A stretch of DNA of 10,230 nt from positions 1 through 10,230 of the forward strand of contig RGES01000037.1 of assembly GCA_009917805.1 (NCBI GenBank), given 5' to 3'. Positions 6,584 to 10,230 of this stretch are shown one piece after another (positions within the stretch are counted from its first letter, which is position 1; each line of letters opens with the position of its first letter). The translations under genes were made by a program, and so were the position numbers. The notes beneath the pieces are model-generated. The model was not told where the DNA came from and made no database searches. It saw only the letters and a program-made list of their open reading frames with translations. Source of the DNA: Verrucomicrobiota bacterium. GTDB taxonomy: Bacteria; Verrucomicrobiota; Verrucomicrobiia; Opitutales; UBA953.

Positions 6584-7665
6584 AATCCTTCCTGTTCTCC
6601 AGCCTGCTCGTCCTGACCGCGACCGCCGCGTCCGCCCAGCTCAAGCAGCCCACGCTGGAGGAAGCCGCCGCCAAGCGCTGGTCCGAGATGCACGTCGACC
6701 GCATCGCCGCCGACGCCGACGGCACGGGCATCACCACCTCCGACATCCGTCGCCAGATCGACCCGATCATCGGCCAGATCCGCGCCGGCACCAAGAGCGA
6801 CGCCGAATTCGACAAGGCCGTCGCCGCCGCGGCGGACGAGACCCTCAATTCCATCGCCGAGCGCCTGCTCGTCATCGCCGAATTCCGAGCGAGCACCGCA
6901 CGCCTGCCCTCCTCCTACATCGACGCCGACATCGAGGAGACCATCCGCCGCGACTTCAACGGCGACCGCAACCGCTTCGTCGCCTCGCTGCGCGCGGCCG
7001 GCACCACGCCCCTCGCCCACCGAAAGTTCATCGAGGACCGCATCATCTTCGAATACATGGTCGGCCAGATCCGCCGCGCCTCGTGGGACGTCAATCCGGG
7101 CAAGATCCTGGAGTACTACGAGAAGAACAAGGCCGACTTCGTCCGCAAGGAACAGGTCAAGCTCCGCCAGATCACCATCACCCAAGGCGCCGCCGAGAAG
7201 CCCGAAGAGACCGCCGCCCGCGCCGCCGCCCTCGCCGAGGCGCTCCGCCACCCTGAGAAGATCGCCGCCACGCTCGAGCGCTTCAAGGTCGTCGGCAAGC
7301 CGATCGCCGGAACCCCCACCTTCGCCGACGTCGCCATGCGCGTCAGCACGGACGACCTCGCGAGCAAAGGCGGCGACGCCGGCTGGCGCAACCTCGACGA
7401 CCTCAACGAGACCGTCACGGCCAAGCTGAAGACGATGAAGGTCGGCGACGTCTCGGATCCCCTCAAGTTCGACGTCGGCTCCGCGCCCATCTACGTGATC
7501 GTGAGCCAGGAAGCGCTCCGCCCCAAGGGCTTCGCCGACGTGAACGACCCCGAAGTGATGGCGGAAATCGAGAACAAGGTCCGCCAGATCGGCCTGAAGG
7601 TCGCCATCAAGGCATGGCTCGACGACCTGCGCGCCAAGCATCACGTCAAAGTCCAGCTCCGCTGA
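6580..7665 (+). CDS. SurA-like periplasmic chaperone with a parvulin-type (PpiC) domain
   Basis: A 361-residue exported protein that, by family, helps fold outer-membrane or periplasmic proteins. It has a clear signal peptide (MKSFLFSSLLVLTATAASA, cleaved before Gln20). A SurA-type N-domain follows (about 35-165): VDRIAADADGTGITTSDIRRQ, RRDFNGDRNRFVASLRAAG and HRKFIEDRIIFEYM. One parvulin-like domain comes next (about 190-310), with VKLRQITI, FADVAMRVSTDD, GGDAGWRNLDDL and MKVGDVSDPLKF; the C-terminal helix is 318-355. E. coli SurA has two parvulin domains and is about 428 residues. The last strand reads APIYVIVSQEAL, without the His of the usual GYHI motif, so isomerase activity is doubtful while chaperone activity is plausible. 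The ATG overlaps the mfd stop (ATGA), implying translational coupling. A long open frame continues upstream inside mfd, but the signal peptide fixes the start here. Confidence 0.88.
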   Translation: MKSFLFSSLLVLTATAASAQLKQPTLEEAAAKRWSEMHVDRIAADADGTGITTSDIRRQIDPIIGQIRAGTKSDAEFDKAVAAAADETLNSIAERLLVIAEFRASTARLPSSYIDADIEETIRRDFNGDRNRFVASLRAAGTTPLAHRKFIEDRIIFEYMVGQIRRASWDVNPGKILEYYEKNKADFVRKEQVKLRQITITQGAAEKPEETAARAAALAEALRHPEKIAATLERFKVVGKPIAGTPTFADVAMRVSTDDLASKGGDAGWRNLDDLNETVTAKLKTMKVGDVSDPLKFDVGSAPIYVIVSQEALRPKGFADVNDPEVMAEIENKVRQIGLKVAIKAWLDDLRAKHHVKVQLR

Positions 7666-7666
7666 G

Positions 7667-9172
7667 ATGAGCGCCTCCTCAGGCGCCACGGCGGAGGGAA
7701 ACGACGCCAAGCCTTTCACCTGCCACGCCTTCCCGCGCCGTAGCGCCGGCGTCCTGCTGCACCCGACCGCGTTGCCCGGCACCGGTCCCGTAGGCTCGCT
7801 CGGCGCCGAAGCCCGGAGGTTCGTCGATATCATCGCCGCGGCCGGATTCTCCTGGTGGCAGGTCTGTCCGCTCGGCCCGACCGGCTACGGCGATTCGCCC
7901 TACCAGGCGCTCTCCGTGTTCGCCGGCAACCCGTACCTGCTCGACCTCGCGGACCTCGGCGCCCGCAGGCTGCTCACGCCCGAGGAAATCGCCGCGCTGC
8001 GCCGCGGCAGCGACGGACGGACCGACTATGGTCGCCTCTGGAACCAGCTGCGACCCGCCCTGCAGCTCGCCGCGCGTCGAGGCGCCGTGATCCTGAAACA
8101 GAACGCCGCGTTCAACCGTTTCCGCGAGAAGCAGTCCGGCTGGCTCGCGGCCTGGTGCCGCTTCTCCGCGTTGCGCGAGGCCAACGGCTTCACCGCGCCG
8201 GACAGGTGGACGATCGACGAAGCGCCGGCCGGCCTCGTCGCCGAAGCCGAGGTGCTGCAGTTCCTCTTCGCCGAACAGTGGCGCGCCCTGCGCGAGTACG
8301 CGCACGGGAAAGGCATCCGCTTCTTCGGCGACGAACCCATCTACGTCTCCGCCGACGGCTGCGACGCCAAGACGCGCCCCGAGCTCTTCCAGCTCGACGC
8401 CGCCGGCCGGCCGCTCGCCGTGGCGGGCGTGCCCCCGGATTACTTCGCCGCCGACGGCCAGCTCTGGGGCAATCCGCTCTACGACTGGGACCGTCACGCC
8501 GCGGACGGCTTCGCGTGGTGGAAGGCGCGCGTGCATCACGACCTCGAGCTCTTCGACGCGATCCGCATCGACCACTTCCGCGGCATCCATGATTTCTGGA
8601 GCGTGCCCGCCGGCGCGCCCAACGCCCGCGAAGGCCGGTGGTTCGACGGACCCGGACTCGCCTTCACCGGCGCGCTGGCCGGCCTGCCGCTCGTCGCCGA
8701 AGACCTCGGCCTGCTGTCGCCCGGCGTCGATGTGCTCCGCCAGGCTTCCGGCCTGCCGGGCATGTCGGTGCTGCAGTTCGGCTTCGGCGGACCGCCCGAA
8801 GGCAATCCGCACTTCCCTGCGAACATCACCCCGGATCGCGTCGTCTACACCGGCACGCATGACAACGATACCGTCGTCGGCTGGTACGCCCAGGCCTCCG
8901 CCGAGGAGCGCGCCCGCGTCGAAGCGGCGTTCGGCGCCATGGACGCGCCGCACGTCACGCTGGCCGAAGCCGCGCTGGCCTCGCCCGGCGTCGCGGCGTT
9001 CATCCCCGTGCAGGACCTGCTCGGGCTCGGCGCCGAAGCGCGCTTCAACACGCCCGGCAACCCGCAGGGCAACTGGGGCTGGCGCATGAGCGACCTGCAG
9101 CTGACCACGCTCGCGGCGACGGCCGGAGCATGGAAGCAGCGGCTGAAGGCCGCGCGGCGGCTCAGCGCGTAA
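7667..9172 (+). CDS. malQ: 4-alpha-glucanotransferase (amylomaltase, GH77)
   Basis: MalQ transfers maltooligosyl segments between alpha-1,4-glucans in the cytoplasm, working in maltodextrin or glycogen turnover. The 501-residue length is typical of the compact bacterial amylomaltases (Thermus type, about 500), shorter than E. coli MalQ. Visible GH77 blocks: RSAGVLLHPTALPG (25-38), WWQVCPLGPTGYGDSPYQ (63-80) with FAGNPYLLDL (85-94), FFGDEPIYVSADG (219-231), RIDHFRG (300-306) with the catalytic nucleophile Asp302, LVAEDLG (342-348) with the acid/base Glu345, and YTGTHDNDT (394-402) with the transition-state stabiliser Asp399. The C-terminal NTPGNPQGNWGWR block (461-473) is also characteristic. 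All three catalytic residues are present, so the enzyme should be active. It starts one base after the SurA-like stop codon, presumably in the mfd transcription unit. Its last 11 bases overlap the end of the convergent ettA gene. Confidence 0.97.
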   Translation: MSASSGATAEGNDAKPFTCHAFPRRSAGVLLHPTALPGTGPVGSLGAEARRFVDIIAAAGFSWWQVCPLGPTGYGDSPYQALSVFAGNPYLLDLADLGARRLLTPEEIAALRRGSDGRTDYGRLWNQLRPALQLAARRGAVILKQNAAFNRFREKQSGWLAAWCRFSALREANGFTAPDRWTIDEAPAGLVAEAEVLQFLFAEQWRALREYAHGKGIRFFGDEPIYVSADGCDAKTRPELFQLDAAGRPLAVAGVPPDYFAADGQLWGNPLYDWDRHAADGFAWWKARVHHDLELFDAIRIDHFRGIHDFWSVPAGAPNAREGRWFDGPGLAFTGALAGLPLVAEDLGLLSPGVDVLRQASGLPGMSVLQFGFGGPPEGNPHFPANITPDRVVYTGTHDNDTVVGWYAQASAEERARVEAAFGAMDAPHVTLAEAALASPGVAAFIPVQDLLGLGAEARFNTPGNPQGNWGWRMSDLQLTTLAATAGAWKQRLKAARRLSA

Positions 9173-10230
9173 GGCGGCGGTACTTCGGGCGACGGGGCGT
9201 GTCCGACTCGAGACCGAGGCGCTTGCGGCGATCTTCGAGATAATCGCCGTAGTTGCCTTCGTGCCAGACCACCGTGCTGTCGTCCTCGAACGCGAGGATG
9301 TGGGTGGCCACGCGGTCGAGGAACCAGCGATCGTGCGTCACGATCACCGCGCAGCCCGCGAAACCCTCGAGCGCGTCCTCGAGCGCGCGGATCGTGTTCA
9401 CGTCGAGATCGTTCGTCGGTTCGTCGAGCAGGAGCACGTTGGCGCCGGACTTGATCAGGCGCGCGAGGTGGATGCGGTTGCGTTCGCCGCCGGACATCAC
9501 GCCGACCTTGCGCTGCTGGACGTCGCCGGTGAAGCCGAAGCGAGCCGCGTAGGCGCGGGCCGGCACCATGATCTTGCCGAGGTGGACCATCTCCTGGCCG
9601 TCGGAGATCGCGGACCAAAGCGGCGCGTCGGCCGGGAGCGAGTCGCGGGACTGGTCGACGTAGGCGATCTTCACCGACTCGCCGACCGTGAGCGTGCCCT
9701 TGTCGGGCTTCTCCTGTCCGGTGATCATGCGGAACAGCGTCGTCTTGCCGGCGCCGTTGGGGCCGACCACGCCGACGATGCCGCCGGCGGGCAGCGAGAA
9801 ATTGACGTCGTCCATCAGGATGCGGTCCCCGTAACCCTTGGAGAGGCCGCGGGCCTCGATGACCGCGCCGCCGAGGCGCGGGCCGGGCGGGATCCAGATC
9901 TCGGCGGCCTTCTCCTGCTGGTTCTGGTCCTGCGTGAGCATCTGTTCGTAGGCGCGCAGACGGGCCTTGTTCTTGGCCACGCGGGCCTTGGGCGATGCCG
10001 CGGCCCACTCGCGTTCGCGCTCCATCGAGCGGGAACGGGCGGCGGACTGCTTCTCCTCCATCTCGAGGCGCTGCTGCTTCTGCTGGAGCCAGGACGAGTA
10101 GTTGCCCTTCCAGGGGATGCCGCGGCCGCGGTCGAGCTCGAGGATCCAGCCCGCGACGTTGTCGAGGAAGTAGCGGTCGTGCGTGATCGCGATGACCGTG
10201 CCCTTGTAGCCCTGCAGGTGACGTTCGAGC
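9162..10230 (-). CDS. ettA: Energy-dependent translational throttle protein EttA (ABC-F), C-terminal part; start lies beyond the right edge
   Basis: EttA is a soluble ABC-F ATPase that binds the ribosomal E site and gates entry into elongation according to the ATP/ADP ratio. About 355 residues are visible; the full protein is usually about 555. The fragment starts in the tail of the first ATPase domain (TVIAITHDRYFLDNVAGWIL, then GIPWKGNYSSWL). A charged helical linker follows (EEKQSAARSRSMEREREWA, then SPKARVAKNKARLRAYEQM). The complete second ATPase domain comes next, with Walker A GPNGAGKTT (about 9740-9765), signature MSGGERN (about 9478-9500), Walker B LLLDEPTNDLD (about 9407-9438) and the H-switch VTHDRWFLDR. 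The RWFLDR...THILAF and VVWHEGNYGDYLEDRRKRLG tail is diagnostic for EttA within the ABC-F families. The frame is open through base 10230; a methionine at 10061 is internal. The stop overlaps the 3' end of malQ by 11 bp. Confidence 0.96.
   Translation of the reverse strand, partial: LERHLQGYKGTVIAITHDRYFLDNVAGWILELDRGRGIPWKGNYSSWLQQKQQRLEMEEKQSAARSRSMEREREWAAASPKARVAKNKARLRAYEQMLTQDQNQQEKAAEIWIPPGPRLGGAVIEARGLSKGYGDRILMDDVNFSLPAGGIVGVVGPNGAGKTTLFRMITGQEKPDKGTLTVGESVKIAYVDQSRDSLPADAPLWSAISDGQEMVHLGKIMVPARAYAARFGFTGDVQQRKVGVMSGGERNRIHLARLIKSGANVLLLDEPTNDLDVNTIRALEDALEGFAGCAVIVTHDRWFLDRVATHILAFEDDSTVVWHEGNYGDYLEDRRKRLGLESDTPRRPKYRRLTR

Noticed and set aside
9149..9158. GCCGCGCGGC palindrome near the end of malQ
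   Set aside because: It is within coding sequence, has no loop or T-run, and is a common word at this base composition.
10059..10061. Methionine codon at 10061 as the ettA start
   Set aside because: The frame stays open to the right edge and the upstream residues match the EttA first ATPase domain end, so the true start is outside the window.

Overview
The window is a stretch of GC-rich chromosomal DNA packed with housekeeping genes. Coding strands favour G or C at third codon positions, and intergenic gaps are very short. The genes suggest a Gram-negative bacterium: there is a SurA-like periplasmic folding factor and a second protein with a signal peptide. The gene mix, the SD-less starts and the style of the hypothetical proteins remind me of Verrucomicrobiota (Opitutae-like). 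That placement is an inference from general resemblance, not a proof. I see no insertion sequence, phage gene, CRISPR array, tRNA or rRNA.

Layout from left to right. (1) The 3' end of a ParA/Soj ATPase gene (to 220) is followed, with a 4-base GTGA overlap, by a 231-residue conserved protein of unknown function. That protein has a DUF1826-like pattern and HxD...H...R residues (217-912). (2) A secreted beta-propeller (NHL-type) protein lies on the minus strand (914-1957), converging on the previous gene with a single base between the stops. (3) A 130-bp divergent intergenic region (1958-2087) separates it from a plus-strand run: a membrane-anchored Sel1-repeat protein (2088-3038), a 97-residue helical protein (3042-3335), the transcription-repair coupling factor Mfd (3380-6583), a SurA-like chaperone (6580-7665, ATGA overlap) and the 4-alpha-glucanotransferase MalQ (7667-9172, 1-base gap). 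(4) The right end holds the C-terminal two thirds of the ABC-F translation factor EttA on the minus strand (9162 to beyond 10230). Its 3' end overlaps the end of malQ by 11 bp.

mfd, the surA-like gene and malQ are spaced as one transcription unit, although DNA repair, envelope protein folding and glucan metabolism share no obvious pathway. The Sel1 and 97-residue genes look like a two-gene unit just upstream. A promoter-like TTGACG box lies in the 44-bp gap before mfd.

I do not see a clear new defence or mobile system here. The points most worth a second look are the unknown protein overlapping parA, which has a possible 2-oxoglutarate-dioxygenase-like metal site; the propeller protein with PAL-like histidines; an Mfd that is shortened between its UvrA-binding and RNA-polymerase-binding parts; a SurA-like protein lacking the usual terminal parvulin histidine; and the absence of Shine-Dalgarno sequences at all seven visible starts.
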